Assembly (NCBI RefSeq): GCF_000721605.1
Contig: NZ_JOIZ01000010.1
Location: 214,541-278,540, forward strand
Reading direction: 5' to 3'
Length of the DNA: 64,000 nucleotides
Origin: Streptomyces sp. NRRL S-37
Lineage (GTDB): Bacteria; Actinomycetota; Actinomycetes; Streptomycetales; Streptomycetaceae
Every line of letters begins with the position of its first letter. Positions within the stretch are counted from its first letter, which is position 1. This document shows positions 52,801 through 61,836 of the stretch, piece after piece. Made by a program: the position numbers and the translations under genes. A model generated the notes under the pieces. That model was not told the origin of the DNA. It searched no databases and was given only the letters and a program-made list of their open reading frames with translations.

Positions 52801-54641
52801 CTGTTCTCTTCGGTGCTGTCGTGCCTGCCCGCGCCGGGGCGGTCGTCGCGGTGGCGGCTGCCGGGCAGCATCTCCTGCACCTTGGCCTTCAGTCCCTGCT
52901 TCACCACGGAGGCGCGGTCGCTGTCGCCCTTGAGGATCGCGGTGGCCGCGGCCTCGATCTGGTCCAGGGAGGCGTGCGGCGGGACGGGCGGCACGGCCGG
53001 GTCGGTGCGGAAGTCGATGACGAACGGCCGGTCGGCGGCCAGGGCCCGGTCCCAGGCGGCCTCGACCTGCTTGGGCTTCTCCACCCGCACGCCGTCCAGA
53101 CCGATGCGCCGGGCGATGTCCGCGTACGGCAGGTCCGGAATGTGCTGCGACTCCTCGAACTGCGGGGCGCCGGACATGGCGCGCATCTCCCAGGTGACCT
53201 GGTTGAGGTCGCCGTTGTTCAGTACGGCGACGATCAGCCGGGGGTCGGACCACTCGCGGTAGTACTTGGCGGCGGTGACCATCTCCATCATGCCGTTCAT
53301 CTGCATGGCCCCGTCGCCGACCAGGGCGATCGCCGGCCGGTCGGGGTGGGCGAACTTCGCGCCGATGGCGTACGGCACGCCGGGGCCCATCGTCGCCAGG
53401 GTGCCGGACAGGGAGCCGCGCATCCGGCCGCGCAGCCTGAGGTGCCGGGCGTACCAGTTCGCGGCGGAACCGGAGTCGGCGGCGAGGATCACGTCGTCGG
53501 GCAGCTTGCCGTCCAGGGCGTGGACGACGTACTCGGGGTTGACGGGGTCAGCGCCGACGGCGGCGCGCCGCTGCATGACCTCCCACCAGCGGGCGACATT
53601 CTTCTCGATCTCTTCCCGCCAGGCCCGGTCCTGCTTGCGGTGCAGCTTGGGCAGGAGCCGCCGGAGCGTCTCGCGGGCGTCACCGACGAGGTTCACCTCG
53701 TTCGGGTACCGCAGGCCGATCATGTGCGGGTCGATGTCGATCTGCACGGCCCGCGCCTGGTCCAGTTCCGGCAGGAACTGCGTGTACGGGAAGCTGGAGC
53801 CGATCATCAGCAGGGTGTCGCACTCCCGCATCAGCTCGTAGGAGGGGCGGGTGCCCAGCAGTCCGATGGAGCCGGTGACGTAGGGCAGGTCGTCGGGCAG
53901 GGCGTCCTTGCCGAGCAGGGCCTTGGCCACCCCGGCACCGAGGACGTCCGCGAGCCGCTCGACCTCCTCACGTGCACCGCGGGCACCCTGCCCGATCAGC
54001 ACGGCGACCTTCTCGCCCGCGTTCAGCACGTCGGCGGCCCGCTGGAGGTCCTCGTCGGCCGGCACCGGCGCGTAGCGGCCCAGACCGAGGCTGGAGGGCA
54101 CCATCTTGAAGGCGTGCGTCGGCGGGCTGTAGTCCAGTTCCTGCACGTCGGCGGGCACGATGATCGCCGTCACGGTGCGCTTGGCGTAGGCGGTGCGGAA
54201 CGCCCGGTCGATCAGGTTCGGCAGCTGCTCGGGGACGGTCGCCGTCTCGCAGAAGTCGGAGGCGACGTCCTTGTAGAGACTCGCGAGATCCACTTCCTGC
54301 TGGTAGGAGCCGCCCATGGCACTGCGGTTGGTCTGCCCCACCAGGGCCACGACGGGAACGTGGTCGAGCTTGGCGTCGTACAGCCCGTTCAGCAGGTGGA
54401 TGGCGCCGGGGCCGGAGGTGGCCGCGCACACGCCGGCCCTGCCGGAGAACTTCGCGTAGCCGACGGCCTGGAACGCGGACATCTCCTCGTGCCGGGACTG
54501 GACGAACTTCGGCGTGTTGTCCGCCCGTCCCCAGGCCGCCAGCAGACCGTTGATGCCGTCGCCCGCGTAACCGAAGACGTGGTCGACATCCCATTCGCGC
54601 AGCCGCTGGAGGATGTAGTCGGACACCTTGGTGCTGGCCAT
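52797..54641 (-). CDS. Thiamine-diphosphate enzyme, pyruvate oxidase/dehydrogenase (PoxB-like)
   Basis: 614 residues with the three TPP-enzyme domains. N-terminal WDVDHVFGYAGDGINGL and the catalytic-glutamate region SRHEEMSAFQAVGYAKFSG, GVCAATSGPGAIHLLNGLYDA; central IGQGARGAREEVERLADVLG; C-terminal TPP motif ALVGDGAMQMNG with NNGDLN. VGQTNRSAMGGSYQQEVDL is like pyruvate oxidases rather than acetolactate synthases. GGAG lies about 8 bp before ATG 54641. It probably decarboxylates pyruvate oxidatively to acetate; first gene of the operon with the enolase-like and GH15 genes. Confidence 0.9.
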   Translation of the reverse strand: MASTKVSDYILQRLREWDVDHVFGYAGDGINGLLAAWGRADNTPKFVQSRHEEMSAFQAVGYAKFSGRAGVCAATSGPGAIHLLNGLYDAKLDHVPVVALVGQTNRSAMGGSYQQEVDLASLYKDVASDFCETATVPEQLPNLIDRAFRTAYAKRTVTAIIVPADVQELDYSPPTHAFKMVPSSLGLGRYAPVPADEDLQRAADVLNAGEKVAVLIGQGARGAREEVERLADVLGAGVAKALLGKDALPDDLPYVTGSIGLLGTRPSYELMRECDTLLMIGSSFPYTQFLPELDQARAVQIDIDPHMIGLRYPNEVNLVGDARETLRRLLPKLHRKQDRAWREEIEKNVARWWEVMQRRAAVGADPVNPEYVVHALDGKLPDDVILAADSGSAANWYARHLRLRGRMRGSLSGTLATMGPGVPYAIGAKFAHPDRPAIALVGDGAMQMNGMMEMVTAAKYYREWSDPRLIVAVLNNGDLNQVTWEMRAMSGAPQFEESQHIPDLPYADIARRIGLDGVRVEKPKQVEAAWDRALAADRPFVIDFRTDPAVPPVPPHASLDQIEAAATAILKGDSDRASVVKQGLKAKVQEMLPGSRHRDDRPGAGRHDSTEENR

Positions 54642-54785
54642 GCGAGCTCCGTCCCGATCCCGTCGACGATCCACAGCCCTCCGGCGTCCGGACCGTGCAC
54701 GGCGGACGCGCGAGGGCACGACTCTTCAGGGGTAACCGCGCGGGTACGGGCGAAACGCCGTCCGTGCGGCAGCGGGGCGCGTCCG

Positions 54786-54870
54786 TCAGGCGGCGGGCCT
54801 GCGGAACTGCTCGATCATCGCCGCGTAGCCGCTGCCGGCGTGGCCGCCGGCCACGCCCTCGTTCCCGTGC
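54786..54870 (-). pseudogene. C-terminal scrap of a 3-hydroxyisobutyrate-dehydrogenase-like gene
   Basis: On the minus strand 27 codons read ...HGNEGVAGGHAGSGYAAMIEQFRRPAA then stop, resembling the last helices of beta-hydroxyacid dehydrogenases (GHGDEDVAALIEVL type). No upstream coding part remains: the PPOX-fold gene stop is only a few bases further upstream. Probably a deletion relic. Confidence 0.45.
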
Positions 54871-54881
54871 CCGCCGTTCCG

Positions 54882-55313
54882 TCAACCGATGTCGGCCCCG
54901 TAGACGTGGTCGACCGTCATCGTGATGAGCACGCGGCGGTCGGAGACCATCACCGCCCGGTACTCGTCCCAGTCCGGGTGCTCCCCGGCGGCGGCCCGGT
55001 AGTAGTTCACCAGCGCCTCGACCTCGGGTCCGTGGGGGTCGGCGCCCGGTCCGGTGATCGTGGCGATGCCCTCGGCGGTGGCCCACGACATCCCGTCGGC
55101 GCTGGTCACCTCCAGCGTGGCCCGGGCGTCCCGCCGCAGGTTCGCCACCTTGGCCGTTCCGGCGCCGGTGGACACGTGGATGACGTTCGCCGACGCGTCG
55201 TAGAACGGCTGGACGGGGGAGAGCTGGGGCCGCCCGTCCGCCTTGATGGTCGCGAGCACACCGATCCGGCTCTTCGCGAGCAGCACATGGGGGTTGAAGC
55301 TTGTGGAGGTCAT
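54882..55313 (-). CDS. PPOX-class (pyridoxamine 5'-phosphate oxidase-fold) protein
   Basis: 143 residues, split barrel. VLLAKSRIGVLATIKADGRPQLSPVQPFYDA and KVANLRRDARATLEVTSADG are typical of F420- or flavin-binding PPOX-like proteins of actinobacteria, with EYRAVMVSDRRVLITMTVDHVYG at the end. Likely an F420-dependent reductase or biliverdin-type reductase; substrate unknown. It lies downstream of the ArsR gene (91 bp) on the same strand. Confidence 0.85.
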   Translation of the reverse strand: MTSTSFNPHVLLAKSRIGVLATIKADGRPQLSPVQPFYDASANVIHVSTGAGTAKVANLRRDARATLEVTSADGMSWATAEGIATITGPGADPHGPEVEALVNYYRAAAGEHPDWDEYRAVMVSDRRVLITMTVDHVYGADIG

Positions 55314-55404
55314 GCCCTGATTGTCGGCCTTGCCTTCGGCGCCGCGTACCGAACCGGCCACGGCGCGTCTCGGCGACGCCCGGGGCGGTCCAGCCGTAGG
55401 CCCG

Positions 55405-55767
55405 TCAGCCGTCCTGCCGCAGAACCAGGTCGAGCAGGCCGGGGAAGCGCTCGTCGAACTCGGCGCGCCGCAGCCGGTTGAGCCGCTTGGGGCCGGCGTC
55501 GCGCTGTTCCAGCAGCCCGGCCTCACGCAGCACCGCGAAATGGCGGCTGAGGGTCGCCTTGGTGACCGGCACGTCGAAGCTGCCGCATGCGCGCTCCCAG
55601 TCCCCGGCCCCGGCGAGCTCGCGTACGAGGGTCTGCCGGACCGGGTCGGCGAGGGCGAGCAGCGCCGTCTCCAGCGGGACGTCACCGGGATGCGTGTGGA
55701 CCGGAGGCGTGCGGTGGCTGCCCGTGCTGCCCGTGGATGCCGTCGACTGCCGGTGCGGTGCCGTCAT
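55405..55767 (-). CDS. ArsR-family HTH repressor
   Basis: 120 residues. The winged helix includes LETALLALADPVRQTLVRELAG, TKATLSRHFAVLREAGLLEQRDAGPKRLNRLRRAEFDERFPGLLDLV in outline, the usual ArsR/HTH_20 pattern without metal-binding cysteines in the CxC position. ATG 55767 has GGAG 9 bp upstream. It is divergent from the MFS gene with a palindrome between, so it most likely represses that transporter and itself. Confidence 0.87.
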   Translation of the reverse strand: MTAPHRQSTASTGSTGSHRTPPVHTHPGDVPLETALLALADPVRQTLVRELAGAGDWERACGSFDVPVTKATLSRHFAVLREAGLLEQRDAGPKRLNRLRRAEFDERFPGLLDLVLRQDG

Positions 55768-55856
55768 GGCTGGTTGCTCCGTCCTGTACGCGCGCGGTCC
55801 CCGACGGGCGCCGCGCACGGATTGCAGAGTGTTTGATGATCTGCGTACACTCCGAG

Positions 55857-55876
55857 TGTTCGCTTGCGGGCGAACA
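55857..55876. promoter_or_regulatory. Putative ArsR operator between the divergent ArsR and MFS genes
   Basis: TGTTCGC (55857-55863) and GCGAACA (55870-55876) form a perfect 7-bp inverted repeat with a 6-bp centre, 90 bp from the ArsR start and about 100 bp from the MFS start. Confidence 0.65.
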
Positions 55877-55974
55877 GTCTATCGGGGTCGGCGGGCCGGT
55901 GGCCCATGGCCGGGCGCTCCCGCATCCCGCATTCCGCACCCGCACTGCCCTCGGGCGCCAAGGAGGACGACCCC

Positions 55975-57414
55975 GTGCCACAGGCCCGACCCGACAAGAC
56001 CCGGCCCGGACCGACGCTCTTCGCGGCCTGTCTCGGTTTCGTGGTCGTCATCCTGGACGTCAGCGTCGTGAACGTGGCCACCAAGGTCCTCGTCGTGGAC
56101 TTCGGCGGCGGTCTGTCCGGTCTGGAGTGGGTGATCAACGGCTACACGCTCACCTTCGCCGCCTTCCTCCTGACCGCCGGCGCCATGGGCGACCGGTACG
56201 ACCCCGAGCGCATCTTCGTCACGGGCTTCACGCTCTTCGCCGTGACGTCGCTGGCCTGCGGAGCCGCCCCCTCCCTGGTCGCCCTGATCGCGGCCCGCGT
56301 GGCCCAGGGCGTCGGCGCCGCGCTGATCGTGCCGTCGTCCCTGTCGATCGTGAACACCAACTTCCCCGACCCCGCCGAGCGCACCCGCGCCGTGAGCCTG
56401 TGGGCGGCGGCCGGCGGACTCGCCCTCGCGCTCGGTCCGGTCGTGGGCGGACTGCTGGTGGACTCGCTCGGCTGGCGCTCCATCTTCTACGTCAACGTTC
56501 CCGTCGCCGCCCTCGGCATCGTCCTCGTCCGCGCCTACGCCAGGCCCGCCCCCGCCCGCGACACCTCGGTCCGACGCTCGCTGGACCTGCCCGGTCAGGT
56601 GCTCGCCGTGGTCGGCCTGGGCGCCTTCACCGGGGCGGTCGTGGAGGCCAACGCGCAGGGCTGGACCTCGGCCGTCGTCCTCACCTGCTGGGCCGTCTTC
56701 CTCGTCGCGCTCGTCGCTTTCGTCATGGTGGAGCGCCGCAGTGGTGACCCGATGCTTCCGCCGCACCTGTTCGGCCGGAAGGCGTTCACCTCCACGTCCC
56801 TCATCGGCGTGCTGCTCAACTTCGCCTTCTACGGCCTGATCTTCGTCTTCAGCCTCTTCTTCCAGCAGGTCCGGGACTACTCACCCCTCGTCGCCGGACT
56901 CGCGTTCCTGCCGATGACGGCCGCCATCATGGCCGCGAACCTGGCATGCGGGCCGCTCGTCAGGCGCTTCGGCGCCCGGACCGTGCTGATCACCGGCAAC
57001 ACCCTGGCCGCCCTCGGCTACCTGGCCACCGTGCCGGTCGTCGGTTCCGGGGCGTACGCGCAGATGACCGTCCCGTTCGTCGTCGCCGGGTTCGGTATCG
57101 GCCTGGTCGTCCCGTCCATGACGAACGCCATGCTCGGCTCGGTGGACCCGGCCAACGCCGGCATCGCCTCCGGAGTCCTCAACGCCTCCCGCCAGTTGGG
57201 CGGACTCATCGGGGTCGCGGTGATGGGCCTGCTCGTCGGCGAGGCGGCCTCCGACCAGTTCCCGTCAGGACTGCGGGCCGCCCTGCTCTCGGCCGTGGCG
57301 ACCCTCGCCGTCAGCGCGGCGCTGAGCGTCGTCGGCCTGCGCACGCCCCGGGCATCCGCCGAGGCGTCTCCGACGGCGGCCACGCCCGCCCCGAGCGGCG
57401 TCGATGCGCGCTGA
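55975..57414 (+). CDS. MFS transporter, DHA2 family
   Basis: 479 residues, about 14 membrane segments. VVILDVSVVNVATKVL (motif D1), AGAMGDRYDPERIF (a degenerate motif A) and RVAQGVGAALIVPSSLSIV (motif C) place it with drug/proton antiporters. GTG 55975 is chosen because AGGAGG lies 8 bp upstream; an upstream ATG at 55905 would add a hydrophilic leader unlike the family. Probably an efflux pump under ArsR control. Confidence 0.9.
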   Translation: MPQARPDKTRPGPTLFAACLGFVVVILDVSVVNVATKVLVVDFGGGLSGLEWVINGYTLTFAAFLLTAGAMGDRYDPERIFVTGFTLFAVTSLACGAAPSLVALIAARVAQGVGAALIVPSSLSIVNTNFPDPAERTRAVSLWAAAGGLALALGPVVGGLLVDSLGWRSIFYVNVPVAALGIVLVRAYARPAPARDTSVRRSLDLPGQVLAVVGLGAFTGAVVEANAQGWTSAVVLTCWAVFLVALVAFVMVERRSGDPMLPPHLFGRKAFTSTSLIGVLLNFAFYGLIFVFSLFFQQVRDYSPLVAGLAFLPMTAAIMAANLACGPLVRRFGARTVLITGNTLAALGYLATVPVVGSGAYAQMTVPFVVAGFGIGLVVPSMTNAMLGSVDPANAGIASGVLNASRQLGGLIGVAVMGLLVGEAASDQFPSGLRAALLSAVATLAVSAALSVVGLRTPRASAEASPTAATPAPSGVDAR

Positions 57415-57480
57415 CGGCCGGAAGCCGGCCGCACGGCGCCTCCTCCGTTCACCCCCGACCCGGCGGCAGGCGGCAGGCAG

Positions 57481-57522
57481 GGGAGGGGGCCGAAGCCCGT
57501 ACGCCGGCTTCGGCCCCCTCCC
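57481..57522. terminator. Bidirectional terminator between convergent genes
   Basis: Arms 57481-57497 and 57506-57522 are perfectly complementary over 17 bp around an 8-nt loop, between the MFS stop (57414) and the ABM-protein stop (57547). Confidence 0.8.
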
Positions 57523-57546
57523 TGCCGCCGCGTCCCGCGCCCCGCG

Positions 57547-57876
57547 TCAGCCTTCGCCGACCGCCATCTCGCCGAGCAGGGACCAGTCGTCCTGGGGCAC
57601 CTGCGCATTGACGATCCTGGGCGTCGCGGCGAGATGGGGTGGCAAGGTCTGCTGCGCCGCCTTGAAGTGCGCCGAGCCCACGTGCGCCGCACCGGCCTCG
57701 TCGTCCCGGAAGGCCTCCACCAGGACGTACTCCGTCGGATCCTCGATGCTGCGGGACCAGTCGAACCACAGGCAGCCCGGCTCGGCGCGCGTCGCGCGGG
57801 TGAACTCCGCCACCACCTCGGGCCATCGGTCGGCGTGCTCGGGAAGGACACGGAACTTCGCGGTGATGAAGATCAA
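57547..57876 (-). CDS. Antibiotic biosynthesis monooxygenase (ABM/YgiN-like) domain protein
   Basis: 109 residues, one ferredoxin-like ABM domain: FITAKFRVLPEHADRWPEVVAEFTRATRAEPGCLWFDWSRS in outline, EYVLVEAFRDDEAGAAHVGSAHFKAA. Dimeric members act as quinol monooxygenases or stress proteins. TTG start at 57876 with AAGGGA upstream. It follows the alcohol dehydrogenase gene by 31 bp and probably belongs to that operon. Confidence 0.85.
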   Translation of the reverse strand: MIFITAKFRVLPEHADRWPEVVAEFTRATRAEPGCLWFDWSRSIEDPTEYVLVEAFRDDEAGAAHVGSAHFKAAQQTLPPHLAATPRIVNAQVPQDDWSLLGEMAVGEG

Positions 57877-57907
57877 GGGGGTGTTCCCTTCGTCGTTCGG
57901 TGTGGGG

Positions 57908-58933
57908 TCACGGGGTGAGGATCGCCCGGCCCCGGATGCGGCCGCTCTCGAGATCGTCCAGGGCGTCCTGGAAACGGTCGAGAGAGTACCTGGCGGTGTG
58001 CAGGCGTACGCGGCCCTGCGCCGCCAGGACCATCAACTCACACAGGTCGTTGTAGGAGCCCACGAGGTTACCGATGAAGTTGATCTCGGCGGAGATGATG
58101 TCGATGGTCGCGACGTCGATGTTCTCACCGTAGCCGACCACGTGGTAATCGCCCGCCCGGCGCAGCATGCCGACGCCGTCCCCGGTGGAACCGCCCTCGC
58201 CGACGAAGTCGATGACCGCCTCCGCCCCCTGCCCGCCGGACAGGTCGCGCACCCGCTCCACGTGGTCGCCGTCCGCGACGACGCCGTGGTCGGCGCCGAT
58301 GGAGACGGCCAGGGCCACCGCGTCGGGATTGCGGTCGACGACGACGATCTCGGCGGCGGTCAGGGCCTTGAGCACCTGCACGCCGATGTGCCCGAGGCCG
58401 CCCGCGCCGATCACCACGCACCGGTCGCCCGGCCGCAGCCTCCGGGCGGCCTTGGCCGCCGCGTGGTACGCCGTCAGACCCGCGTCGGCGAGGGCCGCCA
58501 CATCGGCAGGTTCCAGGGAGTCGTCGATCCGCACGACACTGCGCGCGGAGGTCTTCAGGTACTCGGCGTAGCCGCCGGCCGTGTCGATGCCGGGGAAGAG
58601 GCTGCTCTCGCAGTGCACGTCGTCACCCGCCCGGCACGCCCGGCACAGCCCGCAGGTGATCAGCGGATGCACGATGACCTTGTCGCCCTCGCGGACGTTG
58701 GTGACGGCGGCGCCGACCGCGTGGACCCAGCCGGCGTTCTCGTGACCGATCGTGTAGGGCAGCTCCACGCCGGATTTCTCCGCCCACTGCCCCTCCAGGA
58801 TGTGGAGGTCGGTGCGGCACACGCCGGCTCCGCCGATCCTGACGATCACGTCGTACGGGCCGGTGACCTCCGGGGCCGGGACCTCGGCCAGCTCGAGGTT
58901 CTTGCCGTAGCCGACGACCTGGACTGCTTTCAC
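57908..58933 (-). CDS. Zinc-dependent alcohol dehydrogenase (MDR family)
   Basis: 341 residues. Catalytic zinc ligands are in GVCRTDLHILEGQ (Cys) and IGHENAGWV (His-Glu); the structural zinc is bound by CGLCRACRAGDDVHC; the Rossmann motif is VIGAGGLGHIG. Similar NAD-dependent enzymes sit in propane and ketone monooxygenase operons, oxidising the alcohol formed. GTG start overlaps the DUF59 gene stop (GTGA). Confidence 0.9.
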   Translation of the reverse strand: MKAVQVVGYGKNLELAEVPAPEVTGPYDVIVRIGGAGVCRTDLHILEGQWAEKSGVELPYTIGHENAGWVHAVGAAVTNVREGDKVIVHPLITCGLCRACRAGDDVHCESSLFPGIDTAGGYAEYLKTSARSVVRIDDSLEPADVAALADAGLTAYHAAAKAARRLRPGDRCVVIGAGGLGHIGVQVLKALTAAEIVVVDRNPDAVALAVSIGADHGVVADGDHVERVRDLSGGQGAEAVIDFVGEGGSTGDGVGMLRRAGDYHVVGYGENIDVATIDIISAEINFIGNLVGSYNDLCELMVLAAQGRVRLHTARYSLDRFQDALDDLESGRIRGRAILTP

Positions 58934-59742
58934 GAGACGTTCTCCTTCGGTGGAACGGTGAGGTGGCGGAGGTCCCCGGCGTGCGCGGGCGGCGCCGCTG
59001 CCGCGAACTCCTCCTCGCGCGGACTCTGGTCGGCCGCGGACCGCGGATAGCGGGTGCGCAGCAGACCCCGGCAGAAGTGCGCGTTGCCGTCGATGGACAC
59101 CCGCACCGAGCGGGCGAAGCGGAGACGGAGCGGGATCTCGTCCGGCGCGTAGCGCCGCCCGTCCCCGTCCACCAGGACCGGGTCGGACGGTGCCACCCCG
59201 AGGCCCAGCGCCGCCCGCCGCCGCAACAGCGCGCCGGTGGCCGCCGACTCGGGCAGGTCGCCGATCACCACGTCGTGGAGGTCCTCCTCGGTGAGGTCCG
59301 GGCTCGCCCGGAGCAGCAGGGTCAGCACCCTCTCCATCGCCGCGGCGTGCGCCTTGCGGCGGAACGTCAGCCGGAGCGCCTCGAGGTCCTTCTCCGCCTC
59401 GGCCCCGAACGTCCCCCGGTAGCCCGCGTCCGCGGCCAGGCCGCGGTTGATCAGGTCCGAGTCGTGGTGGTCGTCGAGCAGCACCACGACCTGACGGGTC
59501 CAGGGCAGCGCGGTCAGCGCGTCCTTGGAGTCCGAGGCCATCAGGTAGGCGAAGTTCGGCGAACAGAACGAGGTGGGGAGCCGCAGACGGACGGTGAGCG
59601 CCCCGTCGGGGGCCACCGTCACGGAGCGCACGAACCCGAGGTCGGTGATCGGCTCGTCCAGCTCCGGGTCGTACACCGTGTCCAGCGCCGCGCGGGCGGA
59701 CCGTTCCCGCGCAGTCGGCGTCCGCGGTGTGCCGGCGGGCAT
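58930..59742 (-). CDS. DUF59/MIP18 domain protein of monooxygenase-operon type
   Basis: 270 residues. N-terminal MIP18-like domain: LDTVYDPELDEPITDLGFVRSV and RLRLPTSFCSPNFAYLMASD with a candidate Fe/S or metal Cys. The remainder (about 100-270) is an extended domain found in proteins encoded beside soluble di-iron monooxygenases such as MimABCD/PrmABCD. It is thought to help metal-centre assembly. One base separates its start from the amidohydrolase stop. Confidence 0.8.
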   Translation of the reverse strand: MPAGTPRTPTARERSARAALDTVYDPELDEPITDLGFVRSVTVAPDGALTVRLRLPTSFCSPNFAYLMASDSKDALTALPWTRQVVVLLDDHHDSDLINRGLAADAGYRGTFGAEAEKDLEALRLTFRRKAHAAAMERVLTLLLRASPDLTEEDLHDVVIGDLPESAATGALLRRRAALGLGVAPSDPVLVDGDGRRYAPDEIPLRLRFARSVRVSIDGNAHFCRGLLRTRYPRSAADQSPREEEFAAAAPPAHAGDLRHLTVPPKENVS

Positions 59743-59743
59743 C

Positions 59744-60742
59744 TCAGGCCACCGCCGGTTCGCGCAGGCGCAGCCCGGCCGGGACCTCGATGCCGTACAT
59801 GGCGGCCGCGTTCAGGCCGAGGATCTTCTTCTTCTGCGCCACGGTGACCGGCGCGTACTCCGTCATGTCCTCGGGGATCTGGAAGTCGACGAACCGCTCG
59901 ATCAGCCAGCGGGGCGTCCACAGCGCGTAGTCGCTGGAGAACTGGATGCGGTTCTCGTCCAGCCAGTACAGCAGTTCGCCGATGATCTGCGCGAAATAGC
60001 GCGGCCGGCTGTGGATGAAGGGCATCGCGACCGCGAGACCCGCGTGCACGTTGGGCTCCTGCGTGGCGATCCAGCAGAAGTCCTCGAGCCGGGGCAGGCC
60101 GCAGTGCTCGACGACGAAGTTCAGCTCGGGGAACCGCGTGGCCGCCTTGTCGACGTCCGCCACGTCGAAGGCGTCCCGGTCCAGCGGCCGGATGGTCGGC
60201 CCCTTGTGGATGTGGATGTTGTCGATCCCGAGTTCCTGGCACACCTCGAGGTAGCGGTACGTCCACGGATCGTCGAGCTTGTAGCCGCGGCTGTCGCCCT
60301 TCCACTCGGCGGTGTACAGCTTGACGCCCTTGAGCTGGAACCGTTCGGCGTCCCGCCGCAGCCGGTCGAGTCCCTTCTGCTCGTAGCGGGGGTCCCACGA
60401 GTGGTTGTACGTCAGCTTGTCCGGGTGCCGCTGTGCGAGTGCGAAGGCCTCCTCGGTCTGCCCGAAGCCGTTGCGGTAGAACGCGCCCAGCCGCGCGGGC
60501 TGGAAGATCGCGTGGTCGACGTACCCGTCGACGAAGAGGTCCTTCATCAGACGCTCGCCGCCGTAGTAGAGGTACTCCTCGTACGGCCAGAGCTCCGATT
60601 CCGGGCTCAGGTTCCGGTGGTAGTCGTAGAAGCAGTCGATGAACTGCTTGCCGTGGATGTTGAGCTGGTTCTCGGGACGCGCGTCCCAGAGCGCGACGTG
60701 CGCGTCCACGATGAAGTAGTTCTCGCCGTCCTTGGAATACAT
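59744..60742 (-). CDS. Amidohydrolase-family (metal-dependent hydrolase) protein
   Basis: 332 residues, TIM-barrel of the amidohydrolase-2 type. Candidate metal and catalytic residues: IVDAHVALWD, NIHIHKGPTIRP, FVVEHCGLPR and FSSDYALWTPRW (Asp). Its conserved neighbours in mycobacteria and other actinobacteria are the propane/acetone-type di-iron monooxygenase operon genes, where its requirement for active oxygenase has been suggested. AGGAGAG lies before ATG 60742. Confidence 0.85.
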   Translation of the reverse strand: MYSKDGENYFIVDAHVALWDARPENQLNIHGKQFIDCFYDYHRNLSPESELWPYEEYLYYGGERLMKDLFVDGYVDHAIFQPARLGAFYRNGFGQTEEAFALAQRHPDKLTYNHSWDPRYEQKGLDRLRRDAERFQLKGVKLYTAEWKGDSRGYKLDDPWTYRYLEVCQELGIDNIHIHKGPTIRPLDRDAFDVADVDKAATRFPELNFVVEHCGLPRLEDFCWIATQEPNVHAGLAVAMPFIHSRPRYFAQIIGELLYWLDENRIQFSSDYALWTPRWLIERFVDFQIPEDMTEYAPVTVAQKKKILGLNAAAMYGIEVPAGLRLREPAVA

Positions 60743-60824
60743 CTCTCTCCTCGGTTCGCGGTGGGTGGCCGGCCGGATCGGTGCGCGACGACGGGCGGGC
60801 CGGGCGGGTGCCCGGCGCCCCGGA

Positions 60825-61619
60825 TCAGGAGAACTGGATGCCGCCGTCGATCATGACGGACTGGCCGGTCATGTAGTCCGAGTCCGGCGAGGCCAGGTAG
60901 GAGACGAAGGACGCGACGTCCGCGGGCTCCTCGACCCGGCCGAGCGCGATCGCCTCGGCGTGCTTCTTGATGGCCTGGCCCTTCTGGATGCCCGCCTCCT
61001 CGGCCAGCCGCTCGTCGATCAGGTCCCACATGTCGGTGCCGACGATGCCCGGGCAGTACGCGTTGACGGTGATGCCGTGCCGCGCCCACTCCATGGCCGC
61101 GGCCTGGGTCAGCCCGCGTACGCCCCACTTCGACGCCGAGTAGGTGCCGAGCAGCGCGAACGGGCGGTACGCGACGATCGAGGCGGCACCGATGATCTTG
61201 CCGCCGCCGCCCTGGGCGATCATCTGCCGGGCCGCGGCCTGGTAGGAGAGGAAGACACCGCGCAGGTTCACCGCCATGATCTGCTCGAACTCGTCGACCC
61301 CGGTCTCCAGCAGCGGAGTGACCCGGGCGATGCCGGCGTTGGCCACGAAGACGTCGACCCTGCCGAAACGGCCCGCGACCTCCTCGACGAGGGCGTCGGT
61401 CTGCTCCTTGCTGGTCACGTCGGCGTGCACGGCCAGGGCCCGGCGGCCCGTCTTCTCGATGCCGGCCGCCACCTCGCCCAGCTCCTCGCCCATGCCGGGG
61501 AGGTCGGCGACGGCCACGTCCAGCCCGTCCGCGGCCAGCCGCTCCGCGATGCCGCGGCCGATACCCCGGGCGGCGCCGGTGACGATGGCGATACGGGCTT
61601 CGTTCCGGTCGGACGTCAT
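60825..61619 (-). CDS. SDR-family oxidoreductase (acetoin/diacetyl reductase-like)
   Basis: 264 residues. TGAARGIGRGIAERL cofactor motif, NAGIARVTPLL, Ser in GAASIVAYR and YSASKWGVRG (Tyr-Lys). The end SYLASPDSDYMTGQSVMIDGG is standard. The order Ser-Tyr-Lys and AIKKHAEAIALGRVEEP segment resemble (S)-acetoin-forming diacetyl reductases. AGGAGG lies 6 bp before the ATG. First gene of the leftward operon, divergent from the regulator. Confidence 0.9.
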   Translation of the reverse strand: MTSDRNEARIAIVTGAARGIGRGIAERLAADGLDVAVADLPGMGEELGEVAAGIEKTGRRALAVHADVTSKEQTDALVEEVAGRFGRVDVFVANAGIARVTPLLETGVDEFEQIMAVNLRGVFLSYQAAARQMIAQGGGGKIIGAASIVAYRPFALLGTYSASKWGVRGLTQAAAMEWARHGITVNAYCPGIVGTDMWDLIDERLAEEAGIQKGQAIKKHAEAIALGRVEEPADVASFVSYLASPDSDYMTGQSVMIDGGIQFS

Positions 61620-61781
61620 GGGTCCTCCTGTGCTCGACGCTGAGCAGCCGCACCCTTCGTGCGGCGCTGCCCAACAGCGTGGAGGCAGGGGGTGCCGTCG
61701 AGTTTTTCAATGTGGAACACACCCGGTCCGACCTCGGCCAGGACGCGGGAAACCCACGGGAAAGTCGTGGGTAACCACCCG

Positions 61782-61809
61782 TTGACAGGCGCAAACGCCT
61801 TCGTAATAT
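61782..61809 (+). promoter_or_regulatory. Consensus promoter of the MimR-like regulator gene
   Basis: TTGACA (61782-61787), 16 bp, TAATAT (61804-61809), close to the vegetative consensus. A ribosome site (GGAGG, 61828-61832) and ATG at 61837 follow. A short palindrome TGTG-GAA-CACA (61711-61721) nearby could be an activator site for the divergent operon. Confidence 0.75.
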
Positions 61810-61836
61810 GGCGGAAACACGCTCATCGGAGGCGCC

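Noticed and set aside
61711..61721. TGTG-GAA-CACA palindrome as a sigma-54-type upstream activator site
   Set aside because: It is too short to be called on its own, and Streptomyces lack sigma-54; mentioned only as a candidate.
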